Shown here piece by piece: positions 17,843 through 27,368 of a DNA stretch of 64,000 nt. Position numbers and translations under genes: made by a program. The notes beneath the pieces were generated by a model, which was not told the DNA's origin, did no database searches, and saw nothing but the letters and a program-made list of their open reading frames with translations. Origin of the DNA: Bradyrhizobium sp. CCGUVB1N3 (GTDB lineage Bacteria; Pseudomonadota; Alphaproteobacteria; Rhizobiales; Xanthobacteraceae); the NCBI RefSeq assembly GCF_024199925.1, contig NZ_JANADR010000001.1:5955501-6019500 (forward strand), in the 5' to 3' direction. Numbering within the stretch: the stretch's first letter is position 1; each line of letters begins with the position of its first letter.

Positions 17843-20710
17843 ATGACGACGCCCAGCAAGACAGAGCCGCGCGCGAGCGTTCAGCACGGGCCCGAAGCCC
17901 TGCTTGCGTTGAGCCAGCTTGCGCTCGACCGCATGGAGCAGGGCGTCTGCGTCTACGATTCCGACAACCGGATCGTGCTGTTCAACCGCCGCTATCTCGA
18001 TCTCTTCAATCTGTCGCCCGACGTCGTGCGGGTGGGAGCGAGCTATCGCGAGGTGCTCGCGCACAGCGCTTCGCTCGGCAATTTTCCGACGAGCGAGGTC
18101 GACAATCTCTACAACGAACGCATCGCCCTGATCGAGGCTGGCCAGGCCTTCAGCACAGAGCAGCGGCTCTCCAGCGGCTTCGTCCTGGCGCTCGATCTGA
18201 AGCCGCTCCCCGAGGGCGGCTGGATGACGATCTGCGACGACGTCACCCGCCTCGACCGGCTCGAGGCCGAGCTGCGCGTGCAGACCGAGCGCAGCCAGCA
18301 TGCGCTCACCAACATGTCGCACGGTCTCATCATGTACGACGCGGAAGGCAGCGTCGTCGTCTGCAACGAGCGGTTTCTGCGCCTCTACAACCTCGACCCC
18401 GACATCGTGAAGCCCGGCGTCTCGCACAGCGACGTGATCGCGCACTGGGTCTCGCGCGGCAATCTGCCCGGAATGCCCGCGAAGGAATTCCACGACAGGC
18501 GGATGAACGACGTCCGCAGCAAGAGCTCGGACGTCGTGCTCGTGATGCGCTACGACGGTCGAATGGTGCAGGCGATATCGCGCTTCCTGCCCGACGGCGG
18601 CTGGGTGACCGTGCACGAGGACGTCACCGAGCGGCTGCGCTACGAGGAGGCGTTGAAGCAGCAGAACTTCATGCTTGACGCGGCGCTGGAGAACATGGCG
18701 CACGGGCTCGCCTTCTACGACGGCGACATGCGGCTCAAGGTCTGCAACAACCGCTACCGCGAGATCTACCGGCTGTCGGTCGAGGAGGCCAGGCCCGGCA
18801 CGCATCTCGGCGAGCTGATCGAGCGGTCGATGGCGAATGGCGCCTTCGCATCCGAGTACAGTCCGCAGCAGATCCTCGAAGCCGCCCGCGCGCGCATCGC
18901 AAGCCGCGACGACTCGTCGATGCGGCGGGCCATGGCCAACGACACCGTCGTCTCGGTGCGCTACTGCACGTTGCCCGAAGGCGGCTTCGTCGCGACCTAC
19001 GAGGACATCACCGAGCGCGAACGCGCGGTCGAGGAGCTCAGCGAGCAGTACCGCCGGTTCGACGCGGCGCTGAACAACATGAGCCAGGGGCTGTGCATGT
19101 TCGACAGCCACCTACGCGTCATCGTCTGCAACACGCGCTACATCGAGATGTACGGCCTGTCGCCCGACATCGTGAAACCCGGCATCTCCATGCGCGAGAT
19201 CATGGAGCATAGCTGCGCGCTCGGCATCCACCCGAACACGACGGCGGCCGCACTCTATGCCGACTACCTCGAGCGGCTGCGCGAGGGCGCGCATACGCTG
19301 CACCGCCATTTGAGCGACGGCCGCATCATCAAGCTCAACCACACCCGCATGTCACATGGCGGCTGGGTCGTCACCTATGAAGACGTCACCGAGCGCCACA
19401 AGACGCAGGCCCGCGTCGCGCATATGGCACGGCACGATTCGCTGACCGACCTGCCCAACCGCGTGCTGTTCCGCGAGAAGATGAGCGAGGGCCTGAGCGA
19501 GGTGGCGACGGCCGGCGGCGCGATGGCCGTGCTGTGCCTCGACCTCGACAACTTCAAGACCGTCAACGACCGGCTGGGACACGCCGCCGGCGACCGGCTG
19601 CTGCGCTGGGTCGCGGCGCGGCTGAAGGAGCAGGCCGGCGAGCACGCCACCGTGGCGCGGCTCGGCGGCGACGAATTCGCACTGATCCAGCGCGGACCGC
19701 AGCCGGAAGCGGCCGAGCGGCTGGCACGCCGCCTGATCGAGATCATCGGCCGTCCGCCGCCGCTCGAAAACCAGTCGATCCATGTCGGCGTCAGCATCGG
19801 TATCGCACTTGCGCCCGATCACGGGTTGGACACGGACGAGCTGATGAAGTGCGCCGACCTCGCGCTCTACGGCGCGAAGGCCAAGGGACGCGGCGCCTAT
19901 CAGATCTTCGAGCCCGCGATGGAGGAAGAGGCCCGCGCGCGGCATGCGCTGGAGGCAAATTTGCGCGGCGCGCTCGAGGGGCGCGAATTTCATCTGATGT
20001 TCCAGCCGCAGGTCCGCCTCGACACATCCGAACTGACCGGCTTCGAGGCGCTGCTGCGCTGGAAACATCCCTCGCGCGGCATGGTCTCGCCGGCGGAGTT
20101 CATTCCGATCGCGGAGGAAACCGGACTGATCGTTCCTATCGGCGAATGGGTTTTGCGCACGGCGTGCGCGACTGCGGCAGGCTGGCCGGACATGAGCATC
20201 GCGGTGAACCTGTCGCCGGTGCAATTCCGCGCGCGCGGCCTCGTCGCCATGGTCACGAGCGCGCTTGCGGAGGCCGGCCTTGCGCCGCATCGGCTCGAGC
20301 TCGAGGTCACCGAGACGGCGCTGCTCGACGACAGCGAGGCGACGATCGAGATCCTGCATCAGCTCCGCGCGTTAGGGGTGCGCGTCAGCCTCGATGATTT
20401 CGGTGTCGGTTATTCCTCGCTCAGCTATTTGCGCAAGTTTCCCTTCGACCGCATCAAGATCGACCGCTCCTTCGTCGGCACGCTCGGCGAATGCCCGGAA
20501 AGCATCGCCATCGTCCGCACCATCGCCAGCCTCGGCGCGGTGCTCGGCGTCGAGACCACGGCGGAAGGTGTCGAGACCTCCGACCAGCTCGACTTCGTCC
20601 GCGAATGCGGCTGCACCGCCGTGCAAGGATTTTATTTCGGCAAGCCATGCCCGGCCGCGGAAGTCGGCCGCGCGATCGAGCGGCTGAGCGCAATCAGGCA
20701 GGTGGCGTGA
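17843..20710 (+). CDS. PAS-GGDEF-EAL protein, c-di-GMP turnover
   Basis: A 955-residue soluble protein with four successive PAS-like repeats (each of the type ALxNMxxGLxxYD...CNxRYxxxYxLSPDIVKPG), then a GGDEF domain with intact GGDEF at residues 608-612 and an EAL domain with EALLRW at 735. EAL-domain DDFGVGYSSLSYLRKFP and KIDRSFV are intact. Both diguanylate cyclase and phosphodiesterase activity are therefore possible. There are no transmembrane segments, so the signal is probably cytoplasmic. The ATG at 17843 was chosen; a TTG two codons earlier is possible. Confidence 0.93.
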   Translation: MTTPSKTEPRASVQHGPEALLALSQLALDRMEQGVCVYDSDNRIVLFNRRYLDLFNLSPDVVRVGASYREVLAHSASLGNFPTSEVDNLYNERIALIEAGQAFSTEQRLSSGFVLALDLKPLPEGGWMTICDDVTRLDRLEAELRVQTERSQHALTNMSHGLIMYDAEGSVVVCNERFLRLYNLDPDIVKPGVSHSDVIAHWVSRGNLPGMPAKEFHDRRMNDVRSKSSDVVLVMRYDGRMVQAISRFLPDGGWVTVHEDVTERLRYEEALKQQNFMLDAALENMAHGLAFYDGDMRLKVCNNRYREIYRLSVEEARPGTHLGELIERSMANGAFASEYSPQQILEAARARIASRDDSSMRRAMANDTVVSVRYCTLPEGGFVATYEDITERERAVEELSEQYRRFDAALNNMSQGLCMFDSHLRVIVCNTRYIEMYGLSPDIVKPGISMREIMEHSCALGIHPNTTAAALYADYLERLREGAHTLHRHLSDGRIIKLNHTRMSHGGWVVTYEDVTERHKTQARVAHMARHDSLTDLPNRVLFREKMSEGLSEVATAGGAMAVLCLDLDNFKTVNDRLGHAAGDRLLRWVAARLKEQAGEHATVARLGGDEFALIQRGPQPEAAERLARRLIEIIGRPPPLENQSIHVGVSIGIALAPDHGLDTDELMKCADLALYGAKAKGRGAYQIFEPAMEEEARARHALEANLRGALEGREFHLMFQPQVRLDTSELTGFEALLRWKHPSRGMVSPAEFIPIAEETGLIVPIGEWVLRTACATAAGWPDMSIAVNLSPVQFRARGLVAMVTSALAEAGLAPHRLELEVTETALLDDSEATIEILHQLRALGVRVSLDDFGVGYSSLSYLRKFPFDRIKIDRSFVGTLGECPESIAIVRTIASLGAVLGVETTAEGVETSDQLDFVRECGCTAVQGFYFGKPCPAAEVGRAIERLSAIRQVA

Positions 20711-20715
20711 GGTGC

Positions 20716-20880
20716 CTCTTCCCTTCTCCCCTTGTCTTGTGGGAGAAGGTGGCGCGAAGCGCCGGATGAGGGGTTGTTTCCGCGCACTCAAATCGAGAGA
20801 CGTCCTCGCGGAGAGAACCCCTCACCCGTCTCGCCGCTACGCGGCGAGCCACCCTCTCCCACAAGGGGAGAGGGGAAGAG
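20716..20880. repeat. Palindromic repeat family D, compound copy between convergent genes
   Basis: A 165-base imperfect palindrome. The outer arms are CTCTTCCCTTCTCCCCTTG and CAAGGGGAGAGGGGAAGAG, and inner hairpins include GCGCGAAGCGC and CTCGCCGCTACGCGGCGAG. It fills the gap between two convergent signalling genes and probably also serves as a bidirectional transcript end. Confidence 0.85.
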
Positions 20881-20909
20881 AGCGGCCGCCGCCACACAAT
20901 TTCGACATC

Positions 20910-22682
20910 CTACCCCGCAGCGGGCACCACGCTGTCCTGCGACGTGCCCCACGGGCGCTCGGCTGAGGCGAGGCCGATCAGGCGACCCTGGATGTAATCA
21001 CAGCCCCAGTCGCGCAGCATGTTGGCTGCTTCCTCGTCCTGCACCCATTCGGCGACCGTCTTGATGTCGAGACGGCGGGCGAGGTCGATCAGGGTCTGCA
21101 CGAAGGCGCGGTCGTCGGCGGAACGGGTGATGTTCTGCACGAAGGCGCCGTCGATCTTGACGATGTCGACGCCGAGCTTGCGCAGGTTGCGGAACGAGGT
21201 GTAGCCGGCGCCGAAATCGTCGATGGCGATGCGGCTGCCGAAATGCTTGAGACGGCCGACGAAGGCGCGGACGTCGTCGATGTCCTGAATCGCGACCGTC
21301 TCGGTGATCTCGACGATCAGCCGCTCGGCAACGCCCGGATGGGCCTGCATCAGCGATTCGATCGACGCCCACCAGTCGGGATCCATGGTGGTATCAGGCG
21401 AGATGTTGAGGCTGAGCCTGACCTCGGGCGAGGCGGCAAGCTCGGCGACGACGAGCTCGAGCACGCGGTGATCGACGAGGCGGATGAGGCCGAGACGCTC
21501 GGCGACCGGCACGATATCGGGCGCGAGCAGCGTCCGCCCGTCGCCCTGCTCCATCCGCACCAGGCATTCATAGAATGCCCTGTCGCGCGTCGCGGCCGAG
21601 ACCACCGGCTCATAGGCGAGCACGATGCGGCGATCGTTCAGCGCGGTGACGATCTCGTCGGTGACGCGGATGTTGACGCGGCGCTGCGCGTCGCGTTCCG
21701 CATTCGGCCGCCAGGTGCCGAACGAGCCGGCGCGGCGGCGTTTGGCGGCATCCAGCGTCTCATGCGCACGGTTGATCGCTTCATCGGCGTTGCGGGCGTA
21801 GCGTGGAACGCTGACCGCGCCGATCGAGGCGGTGACCGAAACCGGGCCCGACTTGGTCGGCACCACCTCGTCGCGGATGCCGGCGAGGAAGCGCTCGGCG
21901 GCGACGTTCATGTCGTCGACGGTGCAGTTCTTCAGGATGAGGCCGAACTTGTTACCCGAGAAGCGGCCGAGCACGTCGCCGCCGCGAAGCCGCGCGCGAA
22001 TGCGCTTTGCCACGTCGAGGATCACGGCGTCGGCAACGTCGAAGCCGAAGGCGTCGTTGACACGGGCGAGATGGTCGATGCCGACCAGCATGAAGGCCGA
22101 TGCCGAGCGGAAACGAGTCGATTCTTCGATCGCCTCCGCAAGCGCCGCGATCAGGTGGGTGCGGTTGAGCTCGCCGGTCAGGGGATCAAGCCGGGCGAGC
22201 TTTGCAAGCTCCTCGTCGCGGGCGTGGCGCTCATTGTTGATGCGGACGGCGCCGATCGCACGGACCGGCCGGCCATCGGGACCCGCGAACCAGCGGCCGG
22301 TCTCCTCGATCCAGACCACGGGATCGGAGGCGCTCATGCGCACGCCATATTCGGCCCGGTAGGGCGTGCCGCCGGCGCCGTGCACGGCCGGCGAGTGGGC
22401 CAGGGCGGCCGTGCGCAGCGACTGCGACGGCTCGATCAGCCGGGCGAATTCCGCGCCGGTCGCCAGCCGCTCGGCGGGGATGTCGGGGAAGACTGAGCCG
22501 ACCTGCTCGCCCCACTGAATCGCATCGCTCGCGATATCCCAGATGAAGACGGCCTCGCCAAGGGAGGCCAGGATGTCGGAGGCTTGCGGCAGGGCAGCGG
22601 TCAAAGGCGCCTCGTTTCGGGACAGCAAAGACGGTCTCACGCTCCTGAGGATAGAGCGAGATTCGGCTTTCACCCTAGGCAA
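20910..22682 (-). CDS. GGDEF/EAL protein with degenerate GGDEF site
   Basis: A 590-residue protein with an N-terminal PAS-like domain (about 35-150), a GGDEF-type domain (about 165-315) and an EAL-type domain (about 335-585). The GGDEF signature reads SGNKF at 242-246, so cyclase activity is very unlikely. The EAL signature is ECL at 372-374, and the usual YQP is YEP, but the Asn, Glu, DDFG, Lys and final Gln positions (SLNIS, VEITET, IDDFGAGYTS, VKIDGAF, YIQGRL) are kept. It may be a phosphodiesterase or a c-di-GMP receptor. It is convergent with the intact GGDEF/EAL gene. Confidence 0.92.
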   Translation of the reverse strand: MPRVKAESRSILRSVRPSLLSRNEAPLTAALPQASDILASLGEAVFIWDIASDAIQWGEQVGSVFPDIPAERLATGAEFARLIEPSQSLRTAALAHSPAVHGAGGTPYRAEYGVRMSASDPVVWIEETGRWFAGPDGRPVRAIGAVRINNERHARDEELAKLARLDPLTGELNRTHLIAALAEAIEESTRFRSASAFMLVGIDHLARVNDAFGFDVADAVILDVAKRIRARLRGGDVLGRFSGNKFGLILKNCTVDDMNVAAERFLAGIRDEVVPTKSGPVSVTASIGAVSVPRYARNADEAINRAHETLDAAKRRRAGSFGTWRPNAERDAQRRVNIRVTDEIVTALNDRRIVLAYEPVVSAATRDRAFYECLVRMEQGDGRTLLAPDIVPVAERLGLIRLVDHRVLELVVAELAASPEVRLSLNISPDTTMDPDWWASIESLMQAHPGVAERLIVEITETVAIQDIDDVRAFVGRLKHFGSRIAIDDFGAGYTSFRNLRKLGVDIVKIDGAFVQNITRSADDRAFVQTLIDLARRLDIKTVAEWVQDEEAANMLRDWGCDYIQGRLIGLASAERPWGTSQDSVVPAAG

Positions 22683-22838
22683 AGTTCATAAACAATTTGG
22701 AAACCACGTTTCGAAACTGGTCCGGAACCAGAACGGCCCGGCCGGCATAGACCTTGCGAGTACCTCACACGCACGGCGGCCCGCGTCCCGAAACGCGACA
22801 GTCTCGCCGGATTTTGAGCCGGATTAACGGTGTTTGCG

Positions 22839-23102
22839 ATGGTGAGTGCGGATCGAGCAGCGGAAGCGGAAGGCGGCACAGGGACCGCCCTTGTTCCGCT
22901 GACCCCGACGCTCGAATGGGCGCACAAGGTGGTGGTGCTGCCGCGCCCGGACCCGAGCTTCGTCACCCAGCTCATCGCCAATGCCGAGCACCTGCCGCAG
23001 GCAAGCCGGCTGCGCCGGGCGAGCCCTGCCGATGCGAACATGGCCTATGGCCACAAGCGCCCGCTGGGAAGCGTGAGCGCCAGGACGCGCCAGGTGGCGT
23101 GA
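22839..23102 (+). CDS. Small protein of unknown function
   Basis: An 87-residue protein that I do not assign to a family. It has a central PRPDPSFVTQLIANAEHLPQ segment and a C-terminal ASPADANMAYGHKR, is hydrophilic, and has no membrane segment. Coding-like third-position GC supports a real gene. The ATG at 22839 is taken; a GTG at 22830 is also possible. It is divergent from the degenerate GGDEF/EAL gene and convergent with the next gene, with a small hairpin after its stop. Confidence 0.6.
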   Translation: MVSADRAAEAEGGTGTALVPLTPTLEWAHKVVVLPRPDPSFVTQLIANAEHLPQASRLRRASPADANMAYGHKRPLGSVSARTRQVA

Positions 23103-23110
23103 GTTTCTTA

Positions 23111-23134
23111 CCTCACCCCGCAAGCGGGGCGAGG
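23111..23134. terminator. Hairpin between convergent genes
   Basis: CCTC-A-CCCCG and CGGGG-C-GAGG form an interrupted stem around CAAG just after the small gene's stop. It resembles the short units of repeat family D and may act as a bidirectional transcript end. There is no T-run. Confidence 0.5.
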
Positions 23135-23175
23135 GAGCGCACCGCCGATGCGGCGATGATGGAGCTTCTCGAAGG

Positions 23176-23823
23176 TCAGCGCGGCGGCGTATCCGGCGAT
23201 CCCGGCGTGCCGTTGCTCGGCTGGAGATGCGGCGAAGGGATTTCCGGCGAAGGCGCAGCTTGCGGTGCCTTCGGCGCGGGGGGATCCATCAGCACGGATT
23301 CGGCGACGGACTGCGCCGATGGCGCGGGTGCAGGAGGCGCTACGGTTGCGGGCTGCGGCGCAGGCGCCATGCGCGGCTCGACGGCCGGCTCCTCCGCCTC
23401 CTCCTCGACCTGACGGCGCGCCTTGCGCGGTGCCGGTGCGGCCTCGGTGACATAGGCGCGACGGCGGGTGCGCTGGGCGACGCCGCCGATGAAATCGGCC
23501 ATCGCCAGCAGCACCAGCAGGAAATAGATGGAGTTGCCGAATTTGGGCCACATCACGAATTCGGCCACGGCCGCGCCGAACACGATCAGCGACAGCAAAT
23601 GATCCATCAGGAATTTTGCGCCGGGCCGCGCGCCCTTCACGACCTCGAGCAACAGCAGCACGATTCCAAGTGCGAGCAGGAGATCGCCCAGCGTGACCGG
23701 CCACGGCTCGCCCGTGATCATCGGCACCTTGAACAGCACATCCGTGAAGGACACGGTGGGCATCAAGAAGACGATGATGTTGTAGACCGCGAGCGGAATG
23801 AGAAGCAGCGGGAAACCGACCAT
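23176..23823 (-). CDS. Membrane protein of unknown function
   Basis: A 215-residue protein starting MVGFPLLLIPLAVYNIIVFL. It has about four transmembrane helices in the first 120 residues (including LLLALGIVLLLLEVV and LLSLIVFGAAVAEFVMW), then a basic stretch (RTRRRAYVTE) and a Pro/Ala-rich cytoplasmic or periplasmic tail of about 80 residues. I do not recognise a named family. The frame is open to 23898, but the Met at 23823 places the first helix at the N-terminus and is preferred. Confidence 0.75.
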   Translation of the reverse strand: MVGFPLLLIPLAVYNIIVFLMPTVSFTDVLFKVPMITGEPWPVTLGDLLLALGIVLLLLEVVKGARPGAKFLMDHLLSLIVFGAAVAEFVMWPKFGNSIYFLLVLLAMADFIGGVAQRTRRRAYVTEAAPAPRKARRQVEEEAEEPAVEPRMAPAPQPATVAPPAPAPSAQSVAESVLMDPPAPKAPQAAPSPEIPSPHLQPSNGTPGSPDTPPR

Positions 23824-23966
23824 CGCGTGTGCGCCTTCCTGATCGAGACGTCCGGGCAGGACAATGCGGCGGCGAAGCGTTTGCTCCGCCGCCGTCACCG
23901 TCTTAACTCACTGATTGGCCGAATCCAGGCGAACGAAAAGTCGCCCCGCCTGTCGATACGCCGGCC

Positions 23967-24149
23967 TCAGGACTCTTTCTTCTTCAAGACCTGCCGGCCC
24001 TTGTACATGCCGGTCTTGAGGTCGAGATGGTGCGGACGACGGAGCTCGCCGGAGTCCTTGTCCTCGACATAGGTCGGCTTCTTCAGCGCGTCAGCAGAGC
24101 GGCGCATGCCACGGCGCGACGGCGAGGTTTTTCTTCTCGGAACGGCCAT
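23967..24149 (-). CDS. rpmF: 50S ribosomal protein L32
   Basis: A 60-residue basic protein beginning [20 protein letters not shown], with the L32 signature [19 protein letters not shown] near the C-terminus. Length and start match alphaproteobacterial L32, which lacks the Cys pair of some other lineages. It is a structural part of the large ribosomal subunit. mtgA lies upstream on the same strand with a 164-base gap. Confidence 0.98.
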   Translation of the reverse strand: MAVPRRKTSPSRRGMRRSADALKKPTYVEDKDSGELRRPHHLDLKTGMYKGRQVLKKKES

Positions 24150-24313
24150 TATCAGTATCCTCTAGGGATTGGTGTTCGAGGCATCGTCCGGCCTTCCGGA
24201 CGGCTCAGCACCCGCAATACGGGGCGAGCTGAATGCCGATCAAGGCCGGGCTTATAGAGGAAGGCTGTTCGTAAAGCTAGGGTTTTAGGCCGGAAAAAGT
24301 GCCCGAAATGGGC

Positions 24314-25087
24314 TCAAAATCCGCGATTTTCCCGCCAGCAGGTCGAAACGGCCTGCGCTCGCGCCATATAGGTCACCGCCAGCCGCCGCACCCCCGGTCC
24401 CGGGGTGCGGGCGCTGCGTTTGACCGGGTTTGGCAGAATCGAGGCCAAAAGTCCCGCCTCCCGGGGCGAGAGGTTGGCGGCGGATTTGCCAAAGGCATAG
24501 GCGCTGCCCGCTTCGACGCCGAACTGCCCCTGCGGGCCGAGCTCGGCGATATTGAGGTAAATCTCCAGAATCCGCGGCTTGGGCAGGACCAGGTCGATCC
24601 ACAGCGCCAGCGGAAACTCCAGCACTTTCCGGATGGGGTCGCGTCCCTGCCAGAGGAACAGGTTTTTGGCCACCTGCTGGGTGATGGTGGAGGCGCCGCG
24701 GAACGACGTCCCGTCCTCCTGCGCGTCGTCGATCGCCTCGCGCAGTGCGCCCCAGTCGATGCCGTGATGCTTGCAGAAATGGGCGTCTTCAGCGCCGACC
24801 ACCGCACGCGGCAAATAGGGCGACATCGCCGCCAGGTCGATCCATTGCCGCTGCATCGGCGCGCCACGAAGGGAGCGCCAGGCCATCAGCGTCGAGACCG
24901 GGTGGCCGGTGCGGTAGAACGGCGCGATCGCGTAGGGCAGGAGCGCCGCGACGGTCAGTACCAGAGCCAGGATTTTGACGATGCGAAAAATCGACCTTGT
25001 CCTGCGCCAAAATGGAAGTGATGAACGGGCCCGGCGATTAAGCCTGTGATAATTCGGGCCTTTTCCAGCAGTTTTAAGGCGTTCCAA
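24314..25087 (-). CDS. mtgA: Monofunctional biosynthetic peptidoglycan transglycosylase
   Basis: A 257-residue inner membrane enzyme that polymerises lipid II into glycan strands. It has a short cytoplasmic N-terminus, one membrane anchor (about 38-56) and a GT51 domain with catalytic [12 protein letters not shown] (Glu100), [20 protein letters not shown] and [20 protein letters not shown] motifs. There is no transpeptidase domain. It often sits next to rpmF in rhizobia, as here, and is divergent from ispA. Confidence 0.95.
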   Translation of the reverse strand: MERLKTAGKGPNYHRLNRRARSSLPFWRRTRSIFRIVKILALVLTVAALLPYAIAPFYRTGHPVSTLMAWRSLRGAPMQRQWIDLAAMSPYLPRAVVGAEDAHFCKHHGIDWGALREAIDDAQEDGTSFRGASTITQQVAKNLFLWQGRDPIRKVLEFPLALWIDLVLPKPRILEIYLNIAELGPQGQFGVEAGSAYAFGKSAANLSPREAGLLASILPNPVKRSARTPGPGVRRLAVTYMARAQAVSTCWRENRGF

Positions 25088-25153
25088 ATGATTGACGAAG
25101 CGGCTCGCATAAAGGCATTGTCCGGCCGAATTTTAGTTCTGGAGCCTTTCTTG

Positions 25154-26077
25154 ATGACCGGCACGCCCCCGTCCGATTTCGCCAAACGCCTGGACAAGAC
25201 CGCTGACGATACCGAGGCCCTGCTGGCCAGGCTGTTGTCGGACGACATCCTGCCAGACGAGATTGCGCGCCCCAAGCGGCTGATGGACGCGATGCGCTAT
25301 TCGAGCCTCGGCGGGGGCAAACGCCTGCGGCCTTTCCTGGTGGTCGAGAGCGCCGCGGTGTTCGGCGTGCCGCGCGAGGCTGCCCTGCTGGTGGGCGCCG
25401 CGCTCGAATGCATCCATTGCTATTCGCTGATCCATGACGATCTGCCGTCGATGGACAATTCCGACCTGCGCCGCGGACGCCCGACGCTGCACAAGCAGAC
25501 CGACGACGCCACCGCGATCCTCGCCGGCGACGGGCTTTTGACGCTCGCCTTCGACATCGTCACACGCGACGAGATCCATCGCGACGCCAATGTCCGGCTC
25601 TTGCTGACGCGCGCGCTGGCGCGCTGCGCCGGCATCGGCGGCATGGTCGGCGGGCAGATGCTCGATCTCGCCGGTGAAGGCCGCTTCGGCGACCGCGAGC
25701 CGGTCGACGTCGCGCGGATCCAGCAGATGAAGACCGGCGCGCTGCTGCGCTATGGGTGCATCGCCGGCGCGATCTTGGGACAAGCCTCCGCGAAGGAGTA
25801 TCAGGCGCTCGACGATTACGGCCGCGCGCTCGGCGAAGCCTTCCAGATCGCCGACGACCTGCTCGACGTCGAGGGTGATGCGGCCGCGCTCGGCAAGCCG
25901 TCGGGCCAGGACGCAGCTCTCGGCAAGACCACCTTCGTCACCCAGCTCGGCATCGAGGGCGCCAAGCAGCGCGTGCGCGACCTGCTCGCACGGGCCGATA
26001 GCGCCGTCTCGATCTTCGGCGACCGCGCCGCGGTGCTGCAGGCAGCAGCGCGGTTCGTGGCGGAGCGGAAGAACTGA
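25154..26077 (+). CDS. ispA: Polyprenyl synthetase, farnesyl diphosphate synthase type
   Basis: A 307-residue trans-prenyltransferase that condenses IPP with allylic diphosphates. The first Asp-rich motif is DDLPSMDNSDLRRGRPT, of the DDxxxxD form typical of bacterial farnesyl diphosphate synthases, and the second is AFQIADDLLDVEGD. GGGKRLRPFL is the usual IPP-binding stretch. The frame is open upstream (Met at 25088 or 25046), but the Met at 25154 (MTGTPPSDFAKRL) gives the normal length. The product could be geranylgeranyl instead of farnesyl diphosphate. Confidence 0.92.
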   Translation: MTGTPPSDFAKRLDKTADDTEALLARLLSDDILPDEIARPKRLMDAMRYSSLGGGKRLRPFLVVESAAVFGVPREAALLVGAALECIHCYSLIHDDLPSMDNSDLRRGRPTLHKQTDDATAILAGDGLLTLAFDIVTRDEIHRDANVRLLLTRALARCAGIGGMVGGQMLDLAGEGRFGDREPVDVARIQQMKTGALLRYGCIAGAILGQASAKEYQALDDYGRALGEAFQIADDLLDVEGDAAALGKPSGQDAALGKTTFVTQLGIEGAKQRVRDLLARADSAVSIFGDRAAVLQAAARFVAERKN

Positions 26078-26084
26078 TCGAACG

Positions 26085-26774
26085 ATGACGGACGGCAGCA
26101 AAGAAGATCCCGTCCTCGTCCGCTTCCGGAAGATGTCGCGGCCGGTGCGCGTGGTTTATGCGCGGCCGAGGACCTTCATGGCGCTGGCTGCGGGCGTTCT
26201 GGTCTGCCTGCTGCTGCCCGACTCATTGCGGCTGGTAACGCGGCTGTTGCTTGGCTGGGACGCGCTGATCACGGTCTATCTCGTGCTGGTCTACAGCATG
26301 ATGCTGAACCAGGACCACAGCCACATCCGCCGGGCCGCCGTCATGCAGGACGACGGCCGTTTCGTCATCCTGCTGGTGACAGCGGTCGGCGCATTCGCGA
26401 GCATCGCGGCCATCGTTGCCGAGCTCGGCACCCATCGCGGCGTCGGCGAGCTGTCGCTGGCGATCAGCACCATCGCGCTGTCATGGGCCGCCGTGCACAC
26501 GACCTTCGCGCTCCATTACGCCCACGACTATTACCGCCACGCCAAGCCGGGCGGCCTGCAATTTCCGAGCGGCGACAAGGACGACCACGCCGACTACTGG
26601 GACTTCGTCTATTTTTCCTTCGTGATCGGCATGACCGCACAGGTCTCCGACGTCGGCATCACCGACAAGACCATCCGCCGCACCGCGACCGCGCACGGCA
26701 TCGTCTCGTTCATCTACAACACGGCGCTCTTGGCGCTGACGGTGAACATCGCGGCGAGCGCGATCGCGACATAA
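26085..26774 (+). CDS. DUF1345 domain membrane protein
   Basis: A 229-residue protein with about five transmembrane helices (residues 28-45, 55-73, 88-110, 120-140 and the C-terminus) and the conserved DUF1345 stretch DYWDFVYFSFVIGMTAQVSD, followed by DVGITDKTIRRTATAHGIVS. The function of the family is unknown. The start lies seven bases after the ispA stop, so the two genes are co-transcribed. Confidence 0.88.
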   Translation: MTDGSKEDPVLVRFRKMSRPVRVVYARPRTFMALAAGVLVCLLLPDSLRLVTRLLLGWDALITVYLVLVYSMMLNQDHSHIRRAAVMQDDGRFVILLVTAVGAFASIAAIVAELGTHRGVGELSLAISTIALSWAAVHTTFALHYAHDYYRHAKPGGLQFPSGDKDDHADYWDFVYFSFVIGMTAQVSDVGITDKTIRRTATAHGIVSFIYNTALLALTVNIAASAIAT

Positions 26775-26797
26775 GTCGATCAGGCGCGCCGGGTCGC

Positions 26798-27247
26798 TCA
26801 GCCCGCTCCAACGTGCCCGCGGTGCTGCGGCAGATTGTCCGTGATCTCGTACCAGGGCGCCTTGGAGCCGACGAACATATGCGCGGTGGGGCGGATCGAG
26901 GGATCGTCGAGCAGGGTTCCCATGGTGACGTGGACCCATTGCCCCGCGCGCACCACCGAATAGAGCAGCGAGCCGCAGCGGGCGCAATGTGCGTCGTGGG
27001 TCATGTCGTCGCCATAAATCAGCCGCGCATCCTCGCCTGCGACCACGCGGAACTTGTGCCGCTCGATCCCGGCGAACGGCTTGAAGGCTGAGCCGGTGGT
27101 GCGGCGGCAGTTCGAACAATGACAATTCAGCGCATAGACGAATTCATCCGCGACGTCGTACTGCACGGCGCCGCAGTAACATTTCCCAGTGAGGCGGCGA
27201 CGGCTCGTCGTGCTTGTCACGATCTTTCTCCAGCGGGGATGCGCCAT
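26798..27247 (-). CDS. GFA family (glutathione-dependent formaldehyde-activating-like) protein
   Basis: A 149-residue zinc-binding protein. The Cys pattern CYCGAVQY, NCHCSNCRRTTGSAF and HCARCGSLLYS is the signature of the Gfa/CENP-V fold. Few members truly act on formaldehyde-glutathione adducts, so only the fold is claimed. The N-terminal 15 residues are variable, and a GTG start inside them is possible. It is convergent with DUF1345. Confidence 0.88.
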   Translation of the reverse strand: MAHPRWRKIVTSTTSRRRLTGKCYCGAVQYDVADEFVYALNCHCSNCRRTTGSAFKPFAGIERHKFRVVAGEDARLIYGDDMTHDAHCARCGSLLYSVVRAGQWVHVTMGTLLDDPSIRPTAHMFVGSKAPWYEITDNLPQHRGHVGAG

Positions 27248-27368
27248 GACAATCTAGCGGGTCGGCCCGCCCCTGCCGATCAGCTTTTCGCGAGCAAACC
27301 GCTGGCGGTTTGGCAAGCCGCGCCTTACGCTCCCGCGTCGCGCCAACGTGCCAGAGAAGGAGAGAAGC

